Shown piece by piece: positions 1 to 9,617 of a stretch of 64,000 bases of DNA. Position 1 is the first letter of the stretch; each line of letters opens with the position of its first letter. The stretch is from Fimisoma sp964619315 (GTDB taxonomy: Bacteria; Bacillota; Clostridia; Peptostreptococcales; Anaerovoracaceae), in NCBI GenBank assembly GCA_964619315.1, contig CAZUEH010000001.1, forward strand, positions 1 through 64,000, written 5' to 3'. Below the pieces are notes generated by a model, which was not told the DNA's origin, did no database searches, and worked only from the letters and a program-made list of their open reading frames with translations. The translations under genes were made by a program, and so were the position numbers.

Positions 1-42
1 CATATAGGAAGGTGCTTTTGTTATGTCAAAGTAATATTGTTA

Positions 43-3000
43 TTAAGGATTTGCATTGCCTCCGGCATCGCCACCATCACCGCCGTCGCCATCACCATCG
101 CCGTCACCACCTCCGGCTTGAGGGCCATCGTTATTACCACCATTTGTAGGTGGGGTGACAGGAGGAGCAACTATAGTTACGCTTTTTCCTGACTCAACAG
201 GGTACTCTGTTGGATTCGGATTGTGCAAGTTACAGAAATAATGAGGAAGTTCGGCACCAATATCGCCAACTTTACCATTTGGAACATAAGGTCTCATTAT
301 ACCTGATTTGCTAGTTACATCAACACAAGAAGGTGTTGCTATGTAACCGCTAGAAGAGCATATATTAACGGTTTGATGAGCAGTGTCCGATGTAGTAGGT
401 TGAGTACCAGTTGTAAAGTATTCAGTACGAACATTGCTTCCGCTAGCGTCTGTTGCAAGCAAGCCACTCTTTGTATCGATAGATGCACTTACTACATTGC
501 CAGGCATTGATGAGAATGAACCACCTCTGGCTCCATCAATTTGTCCCATTACACGACTCCATAGTTTTGCAGCCATATATGAGTCTGAACTCATAGCCAT
601 GTTTACATCATTACCGATCCATACGGCAGCACTGTATTTTGCTGTAAAACCACAGAACCAAATGTCGAACATATCGTCTGTAGTACCTGTTTTTCCGCCT
701 ACAGTGACACCAGAGATTGCCGCTGGTTTTCCGATACCTTCAGTAACTACGGTTCTTAGAATGTCTGTCATTATCCAAGCAACACCTGGGTCAAGAACTT
801 TAGTTTCTTTAATTTCAGGTTGAAGAAGGATATCACCATTTTTGTTAGTTACCTTTGTATATACGCTGTGACTCTTATGAGTTCCATTGTTTACGAAGGT
901 TGTATAAGCACTAGCCATTTCCAAAGGAGAAATACCTGAGGTCATACCACCCATGCCCAATGCTGCCAAGTTCAAGTCATTAGCGCCGCCATCTCTAGCA
1001 ACGGAAGTGACACCAAATTTTTCTACTATGTCAGCAGAATATTCTACACTAACTTGAGCAAGAATCTTTACAGCGCATACGTTTACTGACTGCTGAAGGG
1101 CAGTTCTAAATGTATAAAGGCCTCTATAGCTTCTGTAAGAGTTCTTAGGCCATAGCTTTCCATTGATAGTGGTAGGTTCATCGTCTACAATCGAAGAGGC
1201 TGTTAGGTAAGTTCCCCACAAGTCTGCTCCTTGTTTATCAAAACCATTATCACTAAAGGTAAAAGTGTTACCAGCCGCTTGAAGTTCAAAACTCTTCTGA
1301 AGAGCTGCTGCATATACAGAAATAGGTTTTATAGAAGAACCCGGTTGCTGTGGTATGATAGCACGGTTTAATAACATTCTTCCGGTAGTTTTACGTCCAC
1401 CAATCATAGCCTTAATTTGTCCAGTATCGTTATCTACGATTGCCATTGCAGATTGAGGCTGTATAACCTTTTGATTAAGGGTAAATTGGTCTGTGTATAG
1501 TTTTCCGCCTTCTTCAGTGAAGAAGTTAGGATAATCATCAAAGAAATTAGCGGATATTTTTATATTTTTATCTTTATCTCTTGATTTATATTCTTGAGGT
1601 ATGTTTATATAACCACCCTTGATTGCATAGAGGAGATTGTTTTCTACTACATACATACTCTTGAATTCTATGCTGTAGTCGGTGACTCCTTGCACGGTTG
1701 TATCGTATATATTCAATCGTTTGCCAGTAAATATAGTAAGAGAACCATCGTCGTTCTTTTTGTATTCATCAGATGCAAGGGCAAACTTGCCATTACTATC
1801 TATATAGTTTGAATAGGCATATAGCAACACACCGCCGCCTTTTGTAACAATGTTTCCGGCTTTATCTTTTGAATAGCCAGTAGCTTTAGGGAAGTTTGCA
1901 TCTTTTCTAAATTCTGTTTCGATTACAGACTGAGCTTGCGCATCCATGGTTGTATGGATTTGAAGTCCGCCACTATATACCAACTGAGTGGCTTTTTCTT
2001 TAGAATAACCAGCTTGATCTTGCAAATCTTGAATAACAGTATCTATAGCATAGTCTGCAAAATAGTTTGACTGAGTGTTCAAAGCTTCCAGGTTAGGATT
2101 TATAAGGTCTTTTATTTCAACTGCCTTTGCTTCTTCATATTCCTCATCAGTTATATATCCTTGGTCATGCATCAAGTATAGACATGTCTGCATTCTTTCC
2201 TTACACTTATCATTCCAAAGATAGGCGTATTCGCCACTTTTCAAAATAAGGTTAGGAGTATCTTCTGTAACTTCATCAGCAGATACAGTTATGATTAAAG
2301 CAAACTCAGAAGGGGACTGAGGCATTGCTGCAAGTGCCGCCGCTTCTGCTATTGTAACGTCTTTTACATCTTTTGAAAAATATGCTTGAGATGCAGTTTG
2401 AACTCCGTAGCCACATCCAAAGAATATGGTGTTCAAATAGGCTTCAAGAATTTCATCTTTAGAAAGCTTACTTTCGAGAATTACAGAGTAATAAGCTTCT
2501 TTTATTTTACGACTAAGAGTCCTGTCGTACATTTCATCTTCTAAAAACAGATTTCGAGCCAACTGTTGGGTAATGGTACTAGTACCACTGACCTTGCCAC
2601 CACCAAACACGGAGTCTTTGATAGCACCAAAGATTCTGATGATATTAAATCCATTGTGTTTTTCGAAGGTTTTGTCCTCTAATGCTATAAAAGCATTTTG
2701 AACATTATCAGGCACATCTGCTATTTCTACAATTGTTCTGTTTTTGTCTGAAAAGGCTGTATCCATTACTTTGCCATCATCATCATAGAGTACAGAACTT
2801 TGGGATAGAAGGCTATAAATATTACCAGTTTCTATCTTAGGTGCAGTGATTACAACAACTGCAACATATATAATTCCGACTAGAGCAAGAACAAGAAAAG
2901 CACAAAGTGCAATCTTTAGAACTTTCTTCTTGTCCAATTTTTTTGTTAAAGCAGCTTCCCCATCAGTAGCCAATGCCGCAGCGGCTGCACTGCTTTCACT

Positions 3001-3123
3001 ACGTTTTTTACGGCTTTTAAAAGTTAATTTTGTTTTAGATTTTTTGTTTCTACTCCTTGATCTACGAACAGTTCCATCTTCATTTTGTTCGCTTACATCA
3101 TTAGGATTTTTGTATTTACTCAA
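43..3123 (-). CDS. Penicillin-binding protein 1A (bifunctional glycosyltransferase/transpeptidase)
   Basis: This class A penicillin-binding protein polymerises lipid II and cross-links peptidoglycan at the outer face of the membrane. The 1026-residue product has a basic cytoplasmic head, one membrane span at about residues 68-92, a GT51 glycosyltransferase domain with the catalytic motif EDKTFEKHNGFN (Glu149), and a transpeptidase domain with SSIK (near residue 595), SVN (near 678) and KTGTT (near 810). It is longer than most PBP1A proteins because of a Pro/Gly/Asp-rich tail with repeated GD units. The start is TTG at 3123, chosen for the AGGTGG ribosome binding site just upstream. It is transcribed alone, divergently from comEC. 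The symbol is left blank because ponA, mrcA and pbp1a are all used for this family. Confidence 0.95.
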   Translation of the reverse strand: MSKYKNPNDVSEQNEDGTVRRSRSRNKKSKTKLTFKSRKKRSESSAAAAALATDGEAALTKKLDKKKVLKIALCAFLVLALVGIIYVAVVVITAPKIETGNIYSLLSQSSVLYDDDGKVMDTAFSDKNRTIVEIADVPDNVQNAFIALEDKTFEKHNGFNIIRIFGAIKDSVFGGGKVSGTSTITQQLARNLFLEDEMYDRTLSRKIKEAYYSVILESKLSKDEILEAYLNTIFFGCGYGVQTASQAYFSKDVKDVTIAEAAALAAMPQSPSEFALIITVSADEVTEDTPNLILKSGEYAYLWNDKCKERMQTCLYLMHDQGYITDEEYEEAKAVEIKDLINPNLEALNTQSNYFADYAIDTVIQDLQDQAGYSKEKATQLVYSGGLQIHTTMDAQAQSVIETEFRKDANFPKATGYSKDKAGNIVTKGGGVLLYAYSNYIDSNGKFALASDEYKKNDDGSLTIFTGKRLNIYDTTVQGVTDYSIEFKSMYVVENNLLYAIKGGYINIPQEYKSRDKDKNIKISANFFDDYPNFFTEEGGKLYTDQFTLNQKVIQPQSAMAIVDNDTGQIKAMIGGRKTTGRMLLNRAIIPQQPGSSIKPISVYAAALQKSFELQAAGNTFTFSDNGFDKQGADLWGTYLTASSIVDDEPTTINGKLWPKNSYRSYRGLYTFRTALQQSVNVCAVKILAQVSVEYSADIVEKFGVTSVARDGGANDLNLAALGMGGMTSGISPLEMASAYTTFVNNGTHKSHSVYTKVTNKNGDILLQPEIKETKVLDPGVAWIMTDILRTVVTEGIGKPAAISGVTVGGKTGTTDDMFDIWFCGFTAKYSAAVWIGNDVNMAMSSDSYMAAKLWSRVMGQIDGARGGSFSSMPGNVVSASIDTKSGLLATDASGSNVRTEYFTTGTQPTTSDTAHQTVNICSSSGYIATPSCVDVTSKSGIMRPYVPNGKVGDIGAELPHYFCNLHNPNPTEYPVESGKSVTIVAPPVTPPTNGGNNDGPQAGGGDGDGDGDGGDGGDAGGNANP

Positions 3124-3155
3124 ATTACCACCTACTTTCTGCCTTAATCGGTATT

Positions 3156-3184
3156 ATTATATCATAATCTAATAGGAAAGTTAA
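3156..3184 (-). promoter_or_regulatory. Predicted sigma-A promoter of the PBP1A gene
   Basis: On the minus strand, TTAACT (3184-3179) and TATAAT (3161-3156) are separated by 17 bp, and the -10 is preceded by TG-A (extended -10). It lies about 35 bases upstream of the TTG start. Confidence 0.6.
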
Positions 3185-3236
3185 GAAAAAAACCCTGGTT
3201 TTTAGTTAATAATTCGAGACGGAACAAAAACAAATA

Positions 3237-3265
3237 TTGTAAGCATCGCAGAAATGGAATATAAT
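3237..3265 (+). promoter_or_regulatory. Predicted sigma-A promoter of comEC-holA
   Basis: TTGTAA (3237-3242) and a perfect TATAAT (3260-3265) are separated by 17 bp, about 40 bases upstream of the comEC start codon. Confidence 0.65.
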
Positions 3266-3303
3266 GTAAAAAAGATAAGGGCCTTTGTTAGGAAGGACTT
3301 TTT

Positions 3304-5379
3304 GTGAGAAGAAAGCTATTTTTTATCACGATTGTTGTGATAACTGTGTTTGCGCTTCTTGACTGTTTTGGTATTGAGCTAAAAGAAGCAAAATTTGAGG
3401 AGCTAATTGATATTGAAAAAAACTACCAGGGGAAAGTAGTTTTAGTAGAAAAAAAGGGCGAAAAATACAACTTAGAAGTTTCCCTAAAAGGTGAGTCTAA
3501 GGGAAAGGTACTCATTTCTTACTATGGAGAGATACAAGAACCATTTGACCTTTGGAATTGCACAATAGAATTTAAAGGTAAATTGCAAAAACCTCAAGGG
3601 AGGCGAAACCCAGGTTGTTTCAATTATGAAAAACATCTTAGAAGCGAAGGGGTTTTTGCGGTTTCAACTATATCTGCTTTTAATATTATCGAACAGCCCC
3701 AAAATATATTAGAAATAGTTGAATGTAAGTTAATTACCAAAAAAATAAAGTACCTCGAGAGCCTCTCTGAAGAAAGCCAAGGGTTCATTGCAGGGATACT
3801 CTTTGGAGACACTTCATTTTTAGATGAAGAAACATATCAGGAGTTTAAGAATAATGGAACAGCTCATGTCCTCGCAGTAAGTGGGCTGCATATCGGCATA
3901 TTGTATGGGATGCTCAAGAAGATTTTTGGAAAAAGACAGAGTGGTATCTTTATCGGAGCAGTCTTTATAACGTTAATATTATTTGGAACACTAGCAATGT
4001 GGAGCCCGTCTGTAACAAGAGCATCAGCAACAATAGCGATAAGCACCTTTGGTCAGTATAAAGACAAGAGATATGATTTATTAACGGCTATGAGTGTTGT
4101 TATGATTTGTCTTGTCGTTTATAATCCGTACATTATTTTTAATATCGGCTTTCAAATGTCTTTTTTGGCAGGTGCGTCGATTGCTTTTTTTATGCCTCAT
4201 ATACCAACTAAGATTCCCGATTTTTTGGCAGTAATGATTGCGGTTAATATAGGGCTTTTGCCGTATCAAATATTTCAGTTTAATTACATTCCACTCATGT
4301 CTTTTGTTGCAAATATTCCGATAGTGTTTTTACTAGGAACGTTAATGCCAATAACGGTGATGAATTTCATGTTGTGTTCAATAGGTTTTCCATTGCCGCC
4401 TTTAGAATATCTCCAAGAAGCATTATCCGCAATGCTGATTAGAATAAACAGTCTATCTTCTTTAGGAGGAGAGGCATCTTTAGATGTTGTAGGGCCACCA
4501 CTTTGGATATTAGTATTCTTCTATCTTGTAATATTCTTTTTGGCATCTGAAACTCATACAATATTAAAAGCAAGGCAGAGACCGAAAAAAATAGCTATAA
4601 TAGTTTTAGGGTTTATGGTACTTTCCATAGGAGTTAAGATAACTACCTTTGAATCTGTAAGCAAGGCTGACATAGTATTTGTAGATGTAGGGCAAGGGGA
4701 TTGCATACATATAAAAGGAAGAAAAAGAGATGTACTAATAGATGGCGGCGGAAGTATCAATTATAATTTGGGGATGAAAACTTTAAAACCATATTTATTA
4801 AAAAATGGTACAAGGGATATAGATCTTGCGATAGCCACCCATAAACACACGGATCACTATAAAGGCTTAGAAGAACTTATGAGTGAAGAAATGATTAAGC
4901 AGCTAAAAACAGACCTTACTATAGGTAAAACCTTTAATGTTTCAGAAAATATAAAAATAGAGACGCTTTGGCCGATTAAAATAATAGAAGGGCAGGATGA
5001 AAATTCAAACTGCTCAGTATTTATGATCAACTATAAAAAACACAAGATACTTATAACGGGAGACTTAGACAGCGAAGGGGAGGCGCAAATGTTGGAATAC
5101 TACAAAGGCACTGATAAATTAAAGGCTGATATATTAAAAATTGGTCACCATGGAAGCAAAAGCAGTACAAGTGATGAATTCTTAGATGTAGTAGATCCAG
5201 AAGCATGTGTTATTCAGGTGGGAAAAAATAATTATGGCCACCCTAATGCGAAAGTTATTGAAAAGTGTATTAAAAAAGATATAATGTTATTTAGGAATGA
5301 TATTAATGGTGCAGTAGGGATTTCTTTTACAAAAGCAGGCCCTGCATATTATAAGATGATAAACGATAAAGGAAATTAA
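3304..5379 (+). CDS. comEC: ComEC/Rec2 family DNA uptake channel protein
   Basis: ComEC is the membrane channel through which single-stranded DNA enters competent cells. The 691-residue product has an N-terminal OB-like region, a central polytopic competence domain (HVLAVSGLHIGIL is the typical signature, near residue 190), and a C-terminal metallo-beta-lactamase-like domain with THKHTDHYKG (near residue 512) and HHGSKSS, thought to degrade the non-transported strand. The start is GTG at 3304, with AGGAAGG about 7 bases upstream. The holA start codon follows its stop directly, so the two are co-transcribed. Unusually, comEA is not next door but about 41 kb away. No other competence pilus genes are present here, so natural competence itself is not demonstrated. 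Confidence 0.95.
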   Translation: MRRKLFFITIVVITVFALLDCFGIELKEAKFEELIDIEKNYQGKVVLVEKKGEKYNLEVSLKGESKGKVLISYYGEIQEPFDLWNCTIEFKGKLQKPQGRRNPGCFNYEKHLRSEGVFAVSTISAFNIIEQPQNILEIVECKLITKKIKYLESLSEESQGFIAGILFGDTSFLDEETYQEFKNNGTAHVLAVSGLHIGILYGMLKKIFGKRQSGIFIGAVFITLILFGTLAMWSPSVTRASATIAISTFGQYKDKRYDLLTAMSVVMICLVVYNPYIIFNIGFQMSFLAGASIAFFMPHIPTKIPDFLAVMIAVNIGLLPYQIFQFNYIPLMSFVANIPIVFLLGTLMPITVMNFMLCSIGFPLPPLEYLQEALSAMLIRINSLSSLGGEASLDVVGPPLWILVFFYLVIFFLASETHTILKARQRPKKIAIIVLGFMVLSIGVKITTFESVSKADIVFVDVGQGDCIHIKGRKRDVLIDGGGSINYNLGMKTLKPYLLKNGTRDIDLAIATHKHTDHYKGLEELMSEEMIKQLKTDLTIGKTFNVSENIKIETLWPIKIIEGQDENSNCSVFMINYKKHKILITGDLDSEGEAQMLEYYKGTDKLKADILKIGHHGSKSSTSDEFLDVVDPEACVIQVGKNNYGHPNAKVIEKCIKKDIMLFRNDINGAVGISFTKAGPAYYKMINDKGN

Positions 5380-6429
5380 ATGGCTTATAATAAACCCAAA
5401 ACTGAACATGGTTTTCGTATATTTCATAAAGACTTGAGGGCAGGCAATTTCCCTGAAGTTTTGTTTATGTACGGAGAAGAAGAATACCTGACAGAATGGG
5501 CTTGTAAGTCATTGTCAGAAAAATTTGTAGACAAAGAAATGCAGTCCATGGATTTTGCCAAGTTAGACAATTTGGAAAATGTGGAGGAACTTATAGAAGC
5601 TTGTGATACATTTTCTATTTTTCCCGAAAAGAGGGTAGTATGGGCGCCTAATTTTCCTTTACTCATAAAGAAAAACAGCAAAGGCTTCGGCGAGGCTGAC
5701 CTGGAAAAGTTAAAGGCCTATATAGAAAATCCAAACCCACAGAACATTTTGATTTTTTCCTGTGTCAAAGCAGATGACGGGCTTCCACTGGTGAAGTTTT
5801 TAAAAAAGAACTGCAAATGCTATGACTTTAGCCAATTAGATCGCCCAGAACTTACGGCGTTTGCAGAAAAAAGGTTTAAGACTGCTGGGGCAGAGATAAG
5901 CAAACCGACCCTTAGATATTTGATAGATGAGACCGGATATTTTCATAGAGAAACTGATTATAGAATATTCAACTTAACAAACGACATTGAAAAGATTATA
6001 GCCTATAGTCAAGGCGGTGTAGTGAACGAAGAAGCAATAGATGCAACACTACATGGAGATTTAGAAAAATTCGCTTTCGATTTTTTAGATGCCGTTACAA
6101 GCAACCGAAAGGATACGGCTTTTAGGTTACTCAATAATATTTTAGGAAGTGGAGGAGAAATCTACTCTGTATTAGGACTTCTTGTAAATCAATTCGAGCT
6201 CATGCTTGAGGCAAAGGAAATTTCTAAGGAAGTGGATGATCGTCAACAGGTAGCTGGAATTTTAAAAGCAAACAGCTATAGAGTAAAAAAGGCCTTGTCT
6301 TTTGCAGACAGGTTCAGTGATGAAAAATTAAAGAATATTTTGAGTCAGCTTTATCAAATTGATAGAGATATAAAGACTGGTGCAATGGAACAAGGTCTGG
6401 CACTAGAATTACTTATTGGAAGGATGTAA
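5380..6429 (+). CDS. holA: DNA polymerase III subunit delta
   Basis: HolA is the delta subunit of the clamp loader, which opens the beta clamp for loading onto primed DNA. The 349-residue length is standard. The N-terminal MYGEEEYLTEW is the degenerate nucleotide-binding region typical of delta, and the C-terminal collar domain (GSGGEIYSVLGLLVNQFE region) is intact. The ATG directly abuts the comEC stop with no gap, an order (comEC-holA) common in Firmicutes and indicative of translational coupling. Nothing appears truncated or unusual. Confidence 0.95.
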   Translation: MAYNKPKTEHGFRIFHKDLRAGNFPEVLFMYGEEEYLTEWACKSLSEKFVDKEMQSMDFAKLDNLENVEELIEACDTFSIFPEKRVVWAPNFPLLIKKNSKGFGEADLEKLKAYIENPNPQNILIFSCVKADDGLPLVKFLKKNCKCYDFSQLDRPELTAFAEKRFKTAGAEISKPTLRYLIDETGYFHRETDYRIFNLTNDIEKIIAYSQGGVVNEEAIDATLHGDLEKFAFDFLDAVTSNRKDTAFRLLNNILGSGGEIYSVLGLLVNQFELMLEAKEISKEVDDRQQVAGILKANSYRVKKALSFADRFSDEKLKNILSQLYQIDRDIKTGAMEQGLALELLIGRM

Positions 6430-6433
6430 AAAC

Positions 6434-7342
6434 ATGTCTAAACAAGTTAGGGCCGATGGAATTTTAATATTGGTAACACTCTGCTGGGGTGTGTCATATT
6501 TTTTAATGGATATAAGTCTCAAAGAACTAAATCCCTTTACACTTAATGCCTATAGATTTTTAGGCGCATTTTTAGTAGCAGGTTTGTTTTCTTGGAAAAA
6601 ACTATTAACCGTCAATAAAACCACTCTAAAGTACAGCCTTCTTGTAGGTTGTGCATTGGTGTTTGTTTATATCGGAGCGACTTTTGGTGTTAAATACACA
6701 TCTCTTTCTAACTCGGGATTCCTCTGTGCTTTGACTGTAATCTTTACACCAATATTCAATTGGATTTTATTCAAGCGTGCACCAGGAAAGAAACTGAGCA
6801 TAGTAGTGCTATTGTGCTTTGTTGGAATAGCGTTGTTAACCTTAGGAGATGACTTTTCAATCAATTTCGATCACCTTAAAGGTGACCTTTTATGTATAAT
6901 GTGCGCGGTTGCATATGCAATCGACCTTATACTTACAGAAAAAGCAGTGAGCAAAGAGGAAGTAGATGCATATCAGCTTGGCGTGTTTCAGCTTGGTGTA
7001 ACAGGTGTTCTTAACTTAATCTTATCGTTTATTATTGAAAAACCTGTGATACCTCAAACAATGGAAGTTTGGGGCGCAGTGATTTTCTTGACAGTATTTT
7101 GTACAGGCGTTGCCTTTATACTTCAACCTGTGGCACAACAATATACCACAGCTGCTCATGTAGGGTTAATATTCACTTTAGAGCCAGTATTTGCCGCTAT
7201 AGTTGCATTTGTGTTTGCAGGCGAGGTTTTATCAACTAAAGCTTATTTTGGAGCGGCACTAATGCTTGTCAGCATCTTCGTAATGGAAATAGACTTTAAG
7301 ACCATAGGAAGAAAAAAGCTCAAAGGTGACGAGCAAGGCTAA
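6434..7342 (+). CDS. EamA/DMT family transporter
   Basis: This is a ten-span drug/metabolite transporter of the EamA (RhaT/YdcZ-like) superfamily; the substrate cannot be told from sequence. The 302-residue protein consists of two homologous five-helix halves, each opening with a pattern like LVTLCWGVSYFLMD. I chose the ATG at 6434 because GGAAGGA lies about 9 bases upstream; an in-frame TTG at 6416 would sit on top of that site. Its beginning is only 4 bases after the holA stop, so it is probably the last gene of the comEC-holA unit. A strong bidirectional terminator follows. Confidence 0.9.
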   Translation: MSKQVRADGILILVTLCWGVSYFLMDISLKELNPFTLNAYRFLGAFLVAGLFSWKKLLTVNKTTLKYSLLVGCALVFVYIGATFGVKYTSLSNSGFLCALTVIFTPIFNWILFKRAPGKKLSIVVLLCFVGIALLTLGDDFSINFDHLKGDLLCIMCAVAYAIDLILTEKAVSKEEVDAYQLGVFQLGVTGVLNLILSFIIEKPVIPQTMEVWGAVIFLTVFCTGVAFILQPVAQQYTTAAHVGLIFTLEPVFAAIVAFVFAGEVLSTKAYFGAALMLVSIFVMEIDFKTIGRKKLKGDEQG

Positions 7343-7361
7343 AATATATAGAATAAAAAAT

Positions 7362-7404
7362 ATCGCCAAACTCTATCCTATTGAGAGTTTGGCGATGTTT
7401 GTTT
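7362..7404. terminator. Bidirectional rho-independent terminator
   Basis: A perfect 13-bp stem (7362-7374 with 7384-7396) closes a 9-base loop. It has a T-rich run on the right and an A-rich run on the left, so it can stop both the EamA operon (+) and argR-recN (-). Confidence 0.9.
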
Positions 7405-7416
7405 TTTGAAATTCTA

Positions 7417-9030
7417 TTATCCTTCAATTAGTTCTTTGGCGCTCTGAAGGGTAGTGTTTGTTATAATCGTGCCACCAAGAAGTCTTGCTATCTCTTCAAC
7501 TTTTTCATCTGAATTAAGTGCTTTTACAGATGTATATGTGCTATTTTCATCTGACTCTTTGTAGATTCGGTAATTGTAGCGTCCACAGGCAGCAATTTGA
7601 GGAAGGTGGGTGATACATATAACTTGATGTGCGTCGGCTATTTCTTTTAATTTTTTGCCTACGATACTGGCTGTAATTCCGCTGATACCGTTGTCGATTT
7701 CGTCGAATATCAGAGTAGGAATTCTGTCATAAGAACTAATAATATTCTTAAAAGCCAACATAATTCTGGACATTTCGCCGCCAGAAACAATTTTGTATAA
7801 AGGTTTTAACGGTTCACCTTTGTTAGTGGTTATTAGGATTTCGACCTTATCTATACCGTTTGGAGTAGGTTCTTCCAATGGTTCTATAGAAAGCTTAACA
7901 GACGAGTCGTTAAAATTCAGGTCGTGAAGTTCCTTTTGTATGGCAGCTTCTAGCTCTTTGGCTTTTTCTTCTCTTGCCAAGGTGAGTAGATGACACGCAT
8001 CGAGCAACTTACCCTTTAACTCTTTTAATTGTGCCATAAGAGCAAGTTTTGTTTCATCGTAGTTTTCAGAAGCAGATAGACTAATTTGAATTTTATCTCT
8101 ATATTCCAGAATCTCTTCTATTGTATTTCCATATTTTTTCTTAAGGCTGTCGATAATGGTAATTCGTGCCATTGCCTCATCTAACTCTGAAGGGGAGAAC
8201 ACGACAGAATCTTTTTGATTTCTAAGTTCGTGACAGATATCTTCCAATCTGTAATATATATCGCCAAATTCTTCTCCTATCGCAGCAATATCCTTTGAAT
8301 ATGAAGAAATCTCATCGATTGCTTTTAATGCAAAGTTAAGCCCATCCATAGCGGAAGGGGATTCTTCGCACATGGATTCATACGCGTGGTTTAGGTTTTC
8401 AAATATCTTTTCGCTATTTTGAAGAAGAGATATTCTATCCTTCAACTCTTCATCTTCGCCAATTGTAAGCATAGCTTGGTCAATTTCGGACGCTTCGTAT
8501 CTATAAAAGTCCAATTTTCTAGCATTATCTTTTTCTGTGGATAGAAGTTGCGCCAAAGTTTTTCGGCATTGAGAATATTCGGCAAAAATTTTAGCGACTT
8601 GTTCTTTCAAATGTTGTGTAGCATCATGCTTATAAGAATCTAAAAGCACAATGTGATAATCGGGATTAAGTAGGGACTGATTATCATACTGGCCATGTAT
8701 GTCAGCTAATCTTGAAGAAACCTGATTTATCTGAGCCAAAGTGACAATTTCACCATTCAGTTTACAAAGGTTTTTTCCTGTAGAAGCAATTTCTCTGGTT
8801 ATAATCATTTCTTCGTCATCAAGTGTTCCAACTAACTGAATCAAAGCCTTATTAGCACCTGTTCTGACATATGAAGAATCAGCACGACTGCCAAGAGCCA
8901 AGCTGATTGCTTCTATTACTATGGATTTTCCGGCACCGGTCTCTCCGGTTATGATATTTAGACCTTCTTGAAAATCTATTTCAGTATTTTCAATAATTGC
9001 AAAATTTTTAATGGATATATGACTAATCAT
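7417..9030 (-). CDS. recN: DNA repair protein RecN
   Basis: RecN is an SMC-like ATPase that gathers broken DNA ends during double-strand break repair. The 537-residue product has Walker A GETGAGKS near residue 30, long coiled-coil arms in the middle, and the ABC signature region (VSGGEMSRIMLA) followed by Walker B LIFDEIDNGISG near residue 440. It starts with ATG at 9030 inside the end of argR (8-base overlap), preceded by GAGG about 7 bases upstream. The argR-recN order is classical in Firmicutes. It is slightly shorter than the 550-570 residues usual for the family, but all motifs are present. Confidence 0.95.
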   Translation of the reverse strand: MISHISIKNFAIIENTEIDFQEGLNIITGETGAGKSIVIEAISLALGSRADSSYVRTGANKALIQLVGTLDDEEMIITREIASTGKNLCKLNGEIVTLAQINQVSSRLADIHGQYDNQSLLNPDYHIVLLDSYKHDATQHLKEQVAKIFAEYSQCRKTLAQLLSTEKDNARKLDFYRYEASEIDQAMLTIGEDEELKDRISLLQNSEKIFENLNHAYESMCEESPSAMDGLNFALKAIDEISSYSKDIAAIGEEFGDIYYRLEDICHELRNQKDSVVFSPSELDEAMARITIIDSLKKKYGNTIEEILEYRDKIQISLSASENYDETKLALMAQLKELKGKLLDACHLLTLAREEKAKELEAAIQKELHDLNFNDSSVKLSIEPLEEPTPNGIDKVEILITTNKGEPLKPLYKIVSGGEMSRIMLAFKNIISSYDRIPTLIFDEIDNGISGITASIVGKKLKEIADAHQVICITHLPQIAACGRYNYRIYKESDENSTYTSVKALNSDEKVEEIARLLGGTIITNTTLQSAKELIEG

Positions 9031-9490
9031 TTTTTTGCCTCGTGTAGAGCATCTCCTTAAATCTATTTAATACATATGGCATATTTTCTTCAGAATCAAC
9101 CAAAAGGAAAAGGGTGTTATCTCCAGCAATACTACCGATGATGTGTTCTAAACCACCGCTATCTATAGCTTCTCCAGCTGCATTGGCACAACCGGAAAGG
9201 GTTTTAACCACTACTATGTTACCTGAAGAATTAAAAGAGGTGATAGTTTCTCTGAAAATTTTGGCGAATCTATCAGACGGAGGAATATCCTGCGCCTTAT
9301 TAGATGCGTATTTATATTTGCCTTTGGATGAAAGTACTTTGACTAATTGCAATTCTTTGATGTCTCGGGAAACTGTTGCTTGAGTAATATTATAGCCTTC
9401 GTTTTTTAGCAAGGTGGCAAGTTCCTCTTGAGTGCCAATTTCGTAAGTGCTTATCAACTCAAGTATTTTATTTTGTCTTGAATAACGCAT
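9023..9490 (-). CDS. argR: Arginine repressor ArgR
   Basis: ArgR is the arginine-responsive winged-helix regulator that forms hexamers and controls arginine biosynthesis and catabolism. The 155 residues are standard. The N-terminal domain (SRQNKILELIS, then QATVSRDIKELQLVKV) binds DNA. The C-terminal domain (SGGLEHIIGSIAGDNTLFLL) carries the arginine-binding, oligomerising fold. The reading frame is open much further upstream, but the ATG at 9490 has an AGGAGA site 7 bases upstream and gives the conserved MRYSRQNKI start. It overlaps recN by 8 bases. A TATAAT lies at 9520-9515 on this strand, but no convincing -35 goes with it. Confidence 0.95.
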   Translation of the reverse strand: MRYSRQNKILELISTYEIGTQEELATLLKNEGYNITQATVSRDIKELQLVKVLSSKGKYKYASNKAQDIPPSDRFAKIFRETITSFNSSGNIVVVKTLSGCANAAGEAIDSGGLEHIIGSIAGDNTLFLLVDSEENMPYVLNRFKEMLYTRQKND

Positions 9491-9555
9491 GATAGTCTCC
9501 TTTATATACTTATAATTATAGTAAAATTCTACCACACCCACTTTTTCTTTGCAAG

Positions 9556-9584
9556 TAGACAAACGAATGTTTGTATGGTATAAT
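9556..9584 (+). promoter_or_regulatory. Predicted sigma-A promoter of the ruvC operon
   Basis: TAGACA (9556-9561) and TATAAT (9579-9584) are separated by 17 bp, with an extended TGG in front of the -10. The spacer contains a LexA-like dyad. Confidence 0.7.
9560..9573 (+). promoter_or_regulatory. LexA-like (SOS) box in the ruvC promoter
   Basis: The 14-mer CAAACGAATGTTTG matches the Bacillus consensus CGAACRNRYGTTYG at 13 of 14 positions. It is the core of a perfect dyad, ACAAAC-GAAT-GTTTGT. It lies between the -35 and -10, where bound LexA would block RNA polymerase. Confidence 0.6.
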
Positions 9585-9617
9585 TTTTTGAAAGAAAAAG
9601 GGAGTAGAGGTTGAAAA

